DNA of 64,000 nucleotides, taken from contig JASANG010000954.1 of assembly GCA_030248215.1 (NCBI GenBank), positions 1 through 64,000 of the forward strand, in the 5' to 3' direction. The DNA comes from Enoplolaimus lenunculus. Lineage: Eukaryota; Nematoda; Enoplea; Enoplida; Thoracostomopsidae. A program made the translations under genes and the position numbers. The notes beneath the pieces are model-generated. The model saw nothing but the letters and a program-made list of their open reading frames with translations, was not told where the DNA came from and ran no database searches. Shown in pieces: positions 12,801-24,394 of this stretch; position 1 is the stretch's first letter; each line of letters opens with the position of its first letter.

Positions 12801-15800
12801 TGTTATCTTGTTCACTACTGAAGACTATGCAGCATAACTAATAATAGAAACCATGTATAATGTTTTGAGATACAACGGCTTTAGTTTCACATTTGCCAAA
12901 TGCCTTTTGCATAATCTGTGGACAAAATAACTAAAATTTAGAATTTCGCACCTGTTTGGGTTTGGCAACACTGAACATTCTTTATCGACAATAGTTCCGG
13001 CTGACATTTCGCAACTGTTGCTAGTTTCTTTGAGTTTTTGCAAATCTACGGGGAGGTTATCACATAAAATTGCGTTCAGGGTAATCTCTGGATCAAAATG
13101 ATTCTGACGAAGGCACTCCTAAAACAACAAGGTTAATATGTCAATGAACCTCATTACCGCTCATGAGAGAGCTCAAAATATATTTGGCAGGTATATCAGT
13201 CAACTAAGAATGAGATATTTGCCCGTTATTACTATGAATTCGAACATTAAAGCTGTGATTTAGCTGCTTCACTCTGTAAAATTCAAAACATTAATACCTT
13301 TGTACGTTGAGCTCAGCCGCAATTTCCTTCTGCTAATGTTTATTTCGTATAAAACATAAAGTAACGTAAAAAGTTTGGTGTCGTTTACATCTCTGCTGAA
13401 CCAAAATTGCCGTCTAATGAACAGTCATCTATCAGCGTTTACTTTTAAAAAGGTTTCTGACACATTCATTCCATCAAGAATTTCAGTCAGATGAGATACC
13501 AAGCTAGCCATTTCTTCAGGCGCGGGTTCAGGCACTTCCGTAAATTTTGAGCATGAAGGTCTTTGTTCTTGTGCTTTAAAGTTATCCTAAACAAACACAA
13601 CCACATCAGATCTACGAACGTTGTTAGACATCAATAACGACTTAAGTACACTGCAGAACATAAACCTTGCAGTAATATTGCTTATATACATTGGTTTCAA
13701 CAAGTTCAGACAGCTGACATACTTGATGATTCTGAAAATATTTCAACACTAATCAGAATCATATTTAATTTTTCTCCATTTTACTGCTATAACCAAACAT
13801 ATTTTACGTATAAAAGAATCATCTTAGTAAACATCATATCGCAACACTTACGACAGTATCCGTAAAGTTTGAGATGTGTCGATTTGGTGCTGATGTCTTT
13901 GCAGAAGGGCCAACAGCATCTAATATACCCTGAGCGACGTATTCTAGCCGCATCGTATCTCTAAAATAAAATGTCCAGAAGTAATAGTTAGTTGTTCAAA
14001 CTTTAAAAACTCAAACATACGATTTAGAAATGCTGATGCACTAAGTATTTAAATCGCGTAAACATCATATTAATAGCGCCAAACACAATTTGAAAATACG
14101 CAAAACGAACTACTGGGTGCTTCCTAGCCCCATACAGCGAATTCCACCACTTTTGGTCTGCCCCCAGTTTGATGCCCAATTTTTTTCAGAGTGGGGGTGG
14201 GGCATCATATAACATCTACGTAGCGTACACCTTCCGCTCCCTCACAGTGGAGAAGTTATCATTCTACGAATGACCGGCCTAAAGTTGAGGGAGGTAGAAG
14301 AAGTATAAGCATATTCATAAACGTAAGCCTCTAAACCTGTAACAAAAACCTTTCCACGAAGGAGGAACTACAGAACTGCCAAAAAACGTAAAAGAATGTC
14401 ATCGGCTTGAACTTGGAAAATAATCCCTCCACCACTGTTCAAATACGGCAGGTTTTGCTCCATGTCCAACCTGGGAAACCTCCAAAAATGGGAAGCTGAA
14501 GAGACCAGACTTACATAGGCAACTCTTCAAAAGATAACGTTGACAAGCGTTCCACGTCCCGATCAAACGGAAATTTCAATGTGTACAACTCAAGAAAGTG
14601 AATTTCACTTGTAAGCGATGTGATAAAATCGAGATAGTTTTCAACGCATGCGATTCTATCTCGTGTTCTATAACGATGAAAAATATAAAACGTTACGTAT
14701 TTACTCAATGCTGGGGTAGCCTACTATTTTAGAGGGAGGGCTTGCAGATGCGCGCTCTCCCGCTCCTTCTTTCCGCCCGCCAAGGAAAATAATACACAGG
14801 AAAACAAGACGAAACAGTTGTTGTGATAAGGTTCTGTAGTAACAACAACATAAACCCAGCTGTAATTTTATGCTCTGGCCTTCTCTATGTGTCTTCTGCT
14901 GGTAACGGAGCACAATAAATGGGCTATCTTGGTCTAAGTATATCGTTGATATATGCCGAACGCACAAAGAGCGAAACAAAACCTTCACCAACATAGAGTA
15001 CAACCTAGAAATGGCATAACGATTTGAATAGATTCACCCAAACATCTGTGTAGTAAGCAATTTCGTTTGCGATCCTGCAATTGTTAAGAAGCTTATTCTT
15101 TAACAACAAAAAGCACCCAACTAAAGTAAACCTTATAGTAAAAATAAACCTGTTGTCAAACACGGGTTCTAAACAACAATATTCCACCAAATACCGGCAA
15201 ATATCAACCAATGCATCTTCAACATAACAGATTTGATTTGTATATAACCTGAAACATCAAACAAAATTCGAAATGACAAATTGGTTATCTCGAGCCGTAT
15301 AAATCTACAAACTTAAGAGGCATATCATTTTGAAATCATCATACCAGCACATATAAACAACCCATCAAATATACTTCAGCTTGATGCAAACGATCAATTT
15401 ACAGTTTTCTTGTTTTAATTTTAGTTTGCTATTTCCGCATGATTTAAGCAATACGTATTAAAACTCAGCGCTAATATTCTGTCACGCATACTTCAGCCGT
15501 CATTTTTGCGATATCATCTCTTAATTAGAAGTTCGAAAAGTGTTACAAAATATACATCTGACACCTTTTACTGAAATCCGAATTTAATGTCCACCCATTT
15601 ATGGATAGGAAATAAAAAAAATTTTCTTACGTAATGTCAACACAATTACGTTGCAACGATCCCAGCTGTTGTTTCAATCTTTGCAAGAAAACTTCAACAA
15701 ACAATGGAATCCTAAATATAGTACAGTTTACAATGTTACTTAGTTTGACCAATGGGTAGCATAACCACTTCTGCGATCACTCTAGCTAATCCAAATAAAG

Positions 15801-18800
15801 ATTGGTAAACAATAAAAAAACTTAACATTTACTTACTAGATAGTACCGTTCGAAAAACAGTGCCACGGCTATAACTTTTCGAAGAATCAGGCAATCTAAG
15901 GGGATGGCAACATCAATACGCAGGGTGAAACCGGAATTAAAGTTTACCGAAACCGGAAAAAAGCGTTAGCAAGAGTTCTTAAAGGTTAGAAAATTTGAAA
16001 AAACAACCAAAATTTAATATATATACCGGAATTCTCAATTCCGATCAAAATTTACCGGAACCGGAAAGTGAAAAAACGCTGTAAGCGGATTTCCGGTTGC
16101 ATCATGGCTATACGTCATGCGATTTAGAAACAATTTGCACCTTCGACACAAATCAGGTCGAGCATTTGTAATTAACGCTTATTTGGCATTTCGTACGCGG
16201 ATTTTCTTTCCCCGTTATAGTTGTGCCACTATTTAGTACCCGCTGCTTCACTAGATATCTTACAAAGCACCCATCTCGCATGCTAAGAAGACAATTACAA
16301 CTAAACATTAATAACTTGTCTAAAAATCGAGCATCGTAAAAGCATTGCGCGCCAGGAGGGTAACAATGTAGAAACAATTTTATCGTGTACACCATATCGA
16401 TTAAAAACCTCACAACATCTAGAATCTGCCTGCGTCGTTCGTCCACTGTCACAAGCGTTGAGCTTTCAAATCGGAAATTATTTATCTGTACTTCTACAGC
16501 GGCGATTCTCTGAAAAGACACCACAGTGCTAAAGATTTAATAAATATTTCTAAACAAACATTGTGTAAGTGCTAAATCTGGCTAATTAATCGCACAGTTT
16601 CGCGAAGCGTTTTATATTACTTGTACTCGGAGGTCGAAAGGTGGATGCCCGTCCGTCTGTCAAAAAAGAATGTCAGGAACCACTGAACCGATTTTGATAA
16701 ACTTTTTGTTTGAAGGCCTATTATCCTGGGTGTTAACCTCGCATTGAAGTTTTAAAATTTCAAGCCGTTTCTAGCTGCAGCCAAATTTGCAAATTGGTTA
16801 AGCCAAAAATAACACTTTTTACATTTTCGCTAATATTAGGGTTTCAGGCAATCAAATTTCAATACTAAACGGTTTTGCGTGCGAGGAATCAGAAAAATTG
16901 TTTACAAAATTTCAAAATCGATAAATGAATAGTTAGTTAATAACTAATTTGCCTATTAGCGTAATTGCTTGAGCCTGAATCAGATACTTATTAAATTATT
17001 TCACTGATTAGTAGAGTTGCATGCAATTTAAGTTCAGTACTAAAGGGTGTTTTGCTGCACGGAATCCGAATAAATTGTTGACAAGCATCCAAAACCGATA
17101 ATTGAATAGTCAGCTAATAGCTAATTTGCAAATGAGCTTAATTGATAGTTTTTTAATTATTTCACTAATTATTTGGGTCACTGAAGGGGTTTTGGGCGCG
17201 TGGAATGCGAAAAAATTGTTTACACACCTCCAAAACCGATAAAGGAATAGCTAGCTAATAACTAATTTGCATATTAGCTGAATTGCTTAATTATGTTCAA
17301 GCTTCGCTCAATATATTCTCGTACTACTACTGGTGCCAAACGGGCTAATTACTGAGCGGCGGGTAGACAACAGATATAAAAATGATACAATATAAAGCGG
17401 CAATGGCTATTCCATCATCTTTTAGAATCGACGACAGTGTTTTCAATTTCTATATCAGTCGTCTATGCATTTACCATAGACAAATTAAATACCCAATAAA
17501 TCAGTTAAGTGTTTGCTTTATCAAAAAACAAAACCCTTCTTTTGATTTATAGCTGTTCAATTAACTATTAAAACAACCAATTTCATATACTTACACTAAC
17601 GGCAGAGTCCGCTACGCTTTTTAAAGCGGAGTGAAATTTGTCACTCGATTTCATCACAGACGCAAGTGTTTTTGATACTAGCTCTCTATTATCAACTCCG
17701 TAGAGCGCTGCGATATCCATACATCTACTAATATCTACAAGGCGATAGTAATGTAGGATACTGCCGTGTGTTTGCTCATCGCAACCGTTTTCCTGAAAAC
17801 TAATCAGCTATTTATAATAAATAAATAAAAGGAATTTGACAGTTAGTTTTGCAATAGATATTTATTGATTAGCAGTTAAATATGTAAGTACAACTTCAGG
17901 TTGGTTTTAAATATTATTTTAAAGATTACGCAATCGAAACCAGCGAAAAAAGACAAAAATGTCAATTGATTACCGCCGATTCTTTATTGTTTATAATCCG
18001 TAGGAGTATCACTAATACTAGCCTATGCAACGCACAGTGCAGATCCGAGATCTTCGAAGGAGTTGTTGATTCACAAAAACAAACTTGAGCCAACGGTTCG
18101 TAGGGTCTGAAAACTATATAATAGTTCAAATATACTGCTCAAAAGACGTTCAAATCTTCAAGCAAACTGATTAATTCCGTGGAGCGAGATAATACAGCTA
18201 TAGACAGACACATATAATTACATTTCGATGAGTTATGCTTCATTAAATGGTACACCGCTACGTATAATTAGCATTGTACCAAGCTTTTAGTTAGCATTCG
18301 GACGGAAACGACGTCATCAAGACCTTAAATATTCTATTGCTTAATTAACTTTAGAAATCCAGCAGCGGAAGATGAACAGATTTCGTAAAGAAGTGTGTTG
18401 AAAATTGGTACATTTTAACGTTGAGAAAATTGTGGCGGAATTTTTTTAAAGACAAATGTTGCAAAAGTTTGCATCTATCGTAATATTGACTAGCGAGTAA
18501 TGGAAAACTGTGTAGAACGGAACCAGTCTAAATTCATCACCAAAGTCTTTTTTGCTAAACATTTTTTAAGAAAAATCATTTCAAGTTTTACTCACGTGGT
18601 CTTAGCGTCTCATCGCAAGAAAATTTAGATAAAAATACGTGTAGTAAAAAGACGAACAGGTTGCTCACTTAGGTCAAAACAACTTTGCTTACTAATCATT
18701 GGTTTTGTATTTCGAGTCATAAATTTTGAGTAACTAGTATTGTATAAAATACGCTTTTTAGTAGTATACATTCAAACACTGTATACTGGACTCATAGTTT

Positions 18801-20638
18801 ACTGCCAATGTTAGTGTCTAAATCTCTAATACATTCTGCATACACAATATCATTTCCACAAAACTGATGCGATGTTTCTATCCAGCAAACCCCAATAGAA
18901 TGGAAAAAGCGATGACCAGTGGCTATGTTTAATTGCGACGTATAACATAAGTTGTAAAATCTATTCAAATCGATTTAAAAAATTTTACAATCGAAAGTAG
19001 TGTAAAAATGTTGGTTTGTCCCCTCCTCCTCCACATCATCCATTTTAGGTAAAAAATGGAAGATGGAGTTTGAGTTTGAGCACAGTTCCTACTTCGCTTT
19101 AGGAGGGGATTTTACGCACCCCGCCTTTGGGGGATTTTGATCACATCTCCTCAACCACTGGTTAAAAACTAAATATGACAATGTTTTTCAAAATTTTGAC
19201 CATTTGGCTTTCATGGTCATGTGGACCCTGAAACTTAAACTGATTGAATTAGAAAAGCACATGTGAAATAATACGTAGTTGTACGACTTACAGAAAACTC
19301 CTACACTTACATTCAATGCTTATCGCAGTCAAAAATCACAAAGGCAATAGCCTGAAAAGTCTAAATTTAGGCTTAACTCAAGCACGTTCAAATGAAACCT
19401 AGCTTGATCTAACCAGAGGATTAGAAGCAATAACATTTACTAACAGCAAAAAAATTTATCTAATGTATAAAGTATTCGTACACCATTGTTATTCTTTTTT
19501 GAATATGCGCGTGTGTAAAAAGCGAGTGCCATAAAATCCAAGCACTAGCATTTTAATGTTGTATTGGGAATATCCAACCCCTCAGCCTCTCCTATCCTAC
19601 TCCTCCGATGAGGACGGTTAGAGGTGGGACGCGCAAACTCCCTCCTCCCTGAAGTGGTTGAAGTGTGCTCAAAAAATCTCCCAGAAAAGGGGTGCGTAAC
19701 ACCCTCTTCTAAAACGAAGGAGGAAATGTGCTCAGATTCGCCCTCCCTCGTCCACCTTCTTCCTAAAGCGGAGGATATGGAGGAGCTGGAGGTGGAGGGG
19801 AAAAACATTTTTACACTGCTATCGTCCGCAAAAACTTCTATGTGAGAATGCGTTTAAACCTTTTCACAGCCATTCATATAAAGAATGAATATTAATGGAC
19901 CTAAAACGGTTCATCTGGGAGCTCCAATCTTAACAATAACCTTAGTTAATGCGTTTTGGGTGCGACCAATTAACGAAGACTTTATTCAACCAAATGTCTG
20001 TCCAGCAATACCAAAACGGAGAAGTTTGTAAAGTTGTTTCGGGTGAGACACACTATCAAACGCCTTTGCAAAATCTTTATAAACCACTTTAACTATTGCT
20101 TTCCTATCGATTTCAGAAGTATAAAAATCGATGCTTTTAATAGTTGTATCACAGTAGTTTCACCGGGTTAAACACTAAACTCATTTTTGGAAACAATGCC
20201 ATTATACCTATGCAAAAATTATTTACGAGTCGATAAATATATTTTTCAGCAACAGTGGCGATGATGCTAAGTTAAGCTTATGGGCCTGTAATTTTTGACT
20301 AAATTGTTCAAACCTTTCTTATGAAGAGGGTAAACTAATGCAATCTAAATAACGATACGTATCTAGTTTTCAGTACATGATTAAAGAAAATAATTCCAAA
20401 ACCAGTTTTCTCACCTCGGACAACGCTGTAGATAAGAATCCAACATTTCAAGAATACCATTCGTGGAGTATAGCAGGTGCGCCCAGAACCTCTTATACGG
20501 CATATCGAGAAGCCATCCACATGTTCCGCACATGTTTAGCACTGCTTCCTTCCATCTTCCAAGTTCTTCGGAGTCATTAAAATCAAGCGGAGGCGGTTCG
20601 TATTTTGAATATTCAACAACCTCGATCTTTTCCACTTT
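9881..20638 (-). CDS. ASCC2: Activating signal cointegrator 1 complex subunit 2, 18 exons found, first coding exon missing
   Basis: Ubiquitin-binding subunit of the ASC-1/RQT complex, which splits stalled ribosomes and works with ASCC3 in alkylation repair. Exons: 20415-20638, 17974-18106, 17595-17792, 16271-16509, 15631-15711, 15150-15248, 15021-15074, 14515-14667, 13852-13960, 13443-13586, 12952-13118, 12565-12642, 12227-12335, 11859-11965, 11678-11720, 11381-11447, 10857-11077, 9881-10246. Phase closes at every junction, giving 863 residues (human 757). Anchors: WLLDMPYKRFW then LDSYLQRCPR in the first exon; the CUE domain split over 13443-13586 and 12952-13118 (SLVSHLTEIL, CLRQNHFDPEITLNAIL); acidic YNDEYDDTYDSHD; the RG-rich tail ending RQQKERHKGNTANHNRKQ. 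The first listed exon starts at an acceptor with no ATG, so an upstream exon is needed. Three donors (16265-16270 GTGCTT, 15015-15020 GTTATG, 12559-12564 GTTGAC) are weak and chosen by phase. Confidence 0.93.
10310..10618. mobile_element. hAT-like MITE with CCGGAGCCGGAGG subterminal repeats
   Basis: The right end reads GGTTGTACCCTG (complement CAGGGTACAACC) and the left end is a degraded AAGGTGTAAAA. Repeats of CCGGAGCCGGAGG sit inside both ends. Non-coding, between the last two ASCC2 exons. Its inside resembles the copy in RNF146 (33861-34212). Confidence 0.55.
15921..16106. mobile_element. Small hAT-like MITE with CCGGAA motifs
   Basis: Begins CAGGGTGAAACCGGAAT and ends CCGGTTGCATCATG. The flanking octamers TCAATACG and GCTATACG match at 6 of 8 positions, consistent with an old 8-bp target duplication. 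It lies in an ASCC2 intron. Confidence 0.55.
16595..17334. repeat. TTTATTGAGC repeat family member
   Basis: Starts with CGCGAAGCGTTTTAT, then GGTCGAAAGGTGGATG and the CCGTCCGTCTGTC block shared with 52545-52680 and, inverted, 58925-58980. It continues into diverged ~165-bp units with GCTAATAACTAATTTGC and ends CAAGCTTCGCTCAATA. Non-coding, in an ASCC2 intron. Confidence 0.65.
18988..19825. mobile_element. Foldback-like element with GTGTAAAAATG ends and purine-rich body
   Basis: The left end AGTGTAAAAATGTT (18988-19002) is mirrored by the right end AACATTTTTACACTGC (~19807-19822). Inside, CCTCCTCCTCC and GGAGGATATGGAGG tracts are placed symmetrically. It lies in the intron between ASCC2 exons 20415-20638 and 17974-18106. 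The open frames at 19545-19845 on both strands are low-complexity and not convincing genes. Confidence 0.5.
19880..20345 (-). mobile_element. LINE reverse-transcriptase fragment, decayed
   Basis: On the minus strand this stretch reads a fingers/palm piece of a non-LTR reverse transcriptase: VYKDFAKAFDSVSHPKQLYK, LLRFGIAGQTFG, GRTQNALTKVIV and TVLGPLIFI, the last matching the VPQGSVLGPLLF block. Several stops interrupt it and no YxDD block is left. The pattern fits the Jockey/CR1 side of the LINEs, but the family is not certain. It lies in an ASCC2 intron beside the foldback element. Confidence 0.7.
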
Positions 20639-20689
20639 CTGAAAAACGCAAACGGTCTAAACTCTAGGTTTGAGATATAGGTATAGGTA

Positions 20690-22940
20690 TTAGTGATGGT
20701 ATCGGATATTTTTCATATCCAGATATCCGACTATTTTTGCCGAATATTTATCCGGATATCCGAAATTAAAATTTCTATTCCGGATATATATTCGAAACTC
20801 AATTTTGCGTTTTCCTGGTTTCCGAACTTTAGTTTTCGTTTGTCAAGCACTTGTTTAACTTGTTGCCCTACGGGAAATACCCTGACCCAGAAGCTGATTG
20901 CTATGAGCGTAAAACATACAATTGTAATAATTGTATTTTATGATGCAACTGCTTCAATAGTGGTGGGTATTCGGTTATTCGGTTATAGAGATTGCTACTG
21001 ACTAATAAATACTTGCGTTGGCTACCTGAAATTGAGTTGATTGGGTTTTTCTCCGATTCTATCGAATGTCTCATTTCCCTCGAACTATATACATAAGTCG
21101 TTTTACGTTCCAAGAAGAAACTACATTGAAGTGTACTTACACTTAATCGAACAAACAGTAGCCCAAGTGCGGCTGCCCAACTTTCAACGGTGGATTCAGA
21201 AACTTCTGTCAGGGGACAGATTCGGAAATGTTTTGAAACGTAATTTTTCACCAAAAAATTTTCCGAGGGGCAAAATTTTAAAGCGCGGATCATATAATTT
21301 TTTTACATAAAAACTTTCTGAAGGGGGTAAATTGTAAACTTTATCATTTTATCATAAAAAATCCCTGAAGGAGATAATTGCAAAGTAGGGAACCTTACCA
21401 TTTTATAACAACGCCCGCCCGCCCCTCTGGGACTAGGCTTAAAATGTACACTAATTTATTTGCTTGGTCTTAGGCTACGCTTTGTTTTAGACTTATATTT
21501 ATTACGCTGCGGAGCCTTAAATCGAGGAATTATGTTTTGGTTGTTACATTGCTAAAGTAATATTGGTCCAAATCTTCAGGACCCGCTTTAGTCTACATAT
21601 ATTGGAACAAAATGACGATTTCGCTCCTCATAACTTTTTTTTCAATTTCTCAAGACTTGATTACATACTTTCACTTTATGATCTGATATGAACTACTGCG
21701 GAATCAGAAAGGTATTTTCAACAGTGTAGAAATCTATATTTTTTTCCTGTATATTACTGTATAAAAGTGACGCGCTGTGTTGAATTGCGTCATTTTTTAC
21801 GTTGGATGACCTGTTTAGCGCCCCTTATCTACTGTTAATTTCACGACACAAATGTAGGAGGAAACTTCTTCTGTAATAACAAACTTTTTCAAATAATTTT
21901 GTGCCTTTTCTCTCAGGGGGAGGCTGAGGCTTTCTTGAACCTCGCCAACCCCACACTAAGCTGTTTATTATTCAGACAGCTAGAATCGTAGATAAAGTAC
22001 TTTTGTACTGTTTTGGTGTATGAGAAGAAAGTCGCTTAACGTGGGGGTTTGAATTCAAAATTATGAGCTCTCATGGTTTCTGTGTCATGGGATTTGACGG
22101 TGTGTATTCGATGCAAATTTTTCACTGGGCTAATGTTGAGATAATTCAAAAATTCGAAGTCATTATCAAGCTAAAGTGAAGTTTTTTAATTTTGACATTT
22201 TATGAAATCAAAATTGCAAATAATCATACAACTATAACGGAATGTGTTTCAATATTTTAACATGCAAATTATTCCAAAATTGTTTACACACTAGCATTTC
22301 GGATATCTGGATACACATTTTTTCGCATACATATCCGGATATTTTTCATATCCGGATATCCGGTGACGATCTATAATAAATATGCTTAATTTCACGACAC
22401 AAATGTAGGGAAACTTATTCTGTAATAACAAACTTTTTCAATTAATTTTGTGCCTTTTCTCTCAGGGGGGAGGCTGTGGCTTTCTTGAACCTTCGCCAAC
22501 CCCACACTAAGCTGTTTATTATTCAGACAGCTAGAATCGCAGATAAAGTACTTTTGTACTGATTTGGTGTATGAGAAGAAAGTCGCTTAACGTGGGAGTT
22601 TGAATTCAAAATTATGAGCTCTCATGGTTTCTGTGTCATGGGATTTGACGGTGTGTATTCGATGCAAATTTTTCACTGGGCTAATGTTGAGATAATTCAA
22701 AAATTCGAAGTCATTATCAAGCTAAAGTGAAGTTTTTTAATTTTGACATTTTATGAAATCAAAATTGCAAATAATCATACAACTATAACGGGAATGTGGT
22801 TCAATATTTTAACATGCAAATTATTCCAAAATTTTTTTACACAATAGCATTTCGGATATCTGGATACACGTTTTTTTCGCATACATATCCGGATATTTTT
22901 CATATCCGGATATCCGGTGACCATCTATAATAAATATGCT
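20690..22940. mobile_element. Non-coding DNA element with ATATCCGGATAT ends and an internal tandem duplication
   Basis: The left edge (20690-20790) carries TCGGATATTTTTCATATCC and ATATCCGGATATCCG-type motifs. The right edge (22850-22925) carries the same motifs inverted, ending ATCCGGTGACCATCTATA. A ~551-bp segment holding the right edge occurs twice in tandem (21835-22385, 22386-22939). No transposase is recognised. The layout fits a large non-autonomous DNA transposon whose right part was duplicated. It lies upstream of the first ASCC2 exon found. Confidence 0.5.
21835..22939. repeat. Tandem duplication, two ~551-bp units
   Basis: Unit 1 is 21835-22385 and unit 2 is 22386-22939. They are nearly identical by eye with a few small indels (for example GTAGGAGGAAACTTC against GTAGGGAAACTTATTC). 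The high match points to a recent event or to ongoing gene conversion. Confidence 0.85.
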
Positions 22941-23529
22941 CTCTTGAGCCATTACGATGTCGTCTTTTTACATAAAATAATCACGGTGAAATTTATTGCG
23001 GCTACCGAAAACGACAGGAATTGAATTTTTATTTGACACAACAAAACAGCACTAAACAACCATGCCCACTACCAGTACGTACGACTTAGACGACGTTGTT
23101 AATTGTTATATGTTTGTTTTTAGGAAACTTTTAGCGAAAAACGTAAGGAAACAAGCCTTTTTGCTTGCGCTAGCAACAACATTGTGCAAGCTAAAAAGAA
23201 CCCGGTAAATAGATCGAGGGTGGCTAAGCAACGTATAACCGCGGTGTAAAAAAGAAATATAGTTCAGGGTGCTTGGCCTGGCTACTGTGCAGACTTCAGT
23301 TTCTAATTCACTGCCAGATTTCTAATCCAATGCTATAATAGTTATTAGTCGCTTTCAAAACAATTTTCTCACCAGTGCACAAATAAACTTCTTCACATGA
23401 TCCATTGCAAATCTCGTACAATTATATAGTGAGAATATGGAATCACGCCAAAACAACAGTTAACTTGTTGAGTTGATGTGTTGAAGAACGAAACCTCTAC
23501 TCTTACTACATTTACTGTAGCATAAGTAC

Positions 23530-23649
23530 CTTAGAAACCGAAGCATATAAAAACTCGACGACATCAGGCCTTTTCTCTTTTCTTCGATGTGTCCAAGCCT
23601 GCTCATTTAGAAGTATTGAAGTTTGACATTTGATAAGTTCCGTGTTCTC
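23530..23649 (-). CDS. Possible orphan exon, function unknown
   Basis: A 120-bp, 40-codon open stretch with an acceptor at its upstream edge (CATAGCTAG) and a donor (GTACTT) at its downstream edge, phase 0 at both. It reads ENTELIKCQTSILLNEQ then AWTHRRKEKRPDVVEFL. In-frame stops lie just outside both splice sites. It could be a 5' exon of ASCC2, since phases would match the exon at 20638, but it does not resemble the ASCC2 N-terminus I know. A nearby frame near 23330-23430 (CNGSCEEVYLCTGEK) also looks exon-like. Neither is assigned; chance remains likely. Confidence 0.25.
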
Positions 23650-24394
23650 CTAGCTATGAAAATAAATAGTTGTAAAGTCCATAAAACAATGCGAATAACA
23701 ACTAAGTATAAATATGGGCCTGTCCGTTTGGGGGCAGGAAAACTACAAAATTTAGAAACTAAAAGTTAAGCCAGAGAGCCGATACTTGGAACTAAGGCAA
23801 GATTGAACTTAAATTATGTTTGTGCAATAACCCTCAGCCAAAGCAAATGCATAGCCTCAAAACGTAATCACACTGAAAAATAGTATCCTAAAAAGTATAA
23901 ATGGATGCGAACACCGATTTCATGCTAAAAATGGAAGCGAAAATTCGGTAACACTAGGGTTGGTCTATCGGTTTCTAAGCTGAAAATATTAAACCATATA
24001 TGCGATTGCATGCCTCGATCGAAGCTATTCAGTTTAGAAGCTTTGTTGAAAATCAAGGAGCTCGGGGTGCGAACCTCGGTTTTCATGCACTCGAGTCAAG
24101 CACGCTGCCACTATAATTCACCATTTCACACACCTACATTTTTTATTTTATTTATTTTGTAATGAAACAAGCTAGCTACCAATTTTAAGTTCCATTGATA
24201 TCTTAAAGATCCACTCACACGTGCAAGTATTTAAAGTGAGAACTCGCAACGGCAACTGCAATTTGCGCGAGTGTAATTTTTTGCATCTAAGACATGCAGC
24301 TGCGTCTGGCACGTGTGGTTGGAGCAAAATACTGCATGAGCTTAATGGATAGCTGTTATTTAGTCAGTTAGAGAATTTTTAATGCGTTACTGAT

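Noticed and set aside
14701-15003. 100-codon minus-strand frame between ASCC2 exons
   Set aside because: It lies in an intron whose flanking exons join in phase without it, and the translation has no ASCC2 similarity.
19545-19845. Overlapping open frames on both strands as genes
   Set aside because: Low-complexity Ser/Glu-rich translations of purine-rich tracts inside a foldback element; no splice context or family motif.
20690-21310. Frames at 20693-21310 as a transposase of the ATATCCGG element
   Set aside because: Neither strand shows hAT, Tc1 or other transposase motifs, so the element is treated as non-autonomous.
24050-24135. Functional tRNA gene on the minus strand
   Set aside because: A box B-like GGTTCGCACCC is present, but the anticodon loop lacks the expected T33 and the acceptor stem does not pair; a SINE or tRNA-like remnant is more likely.
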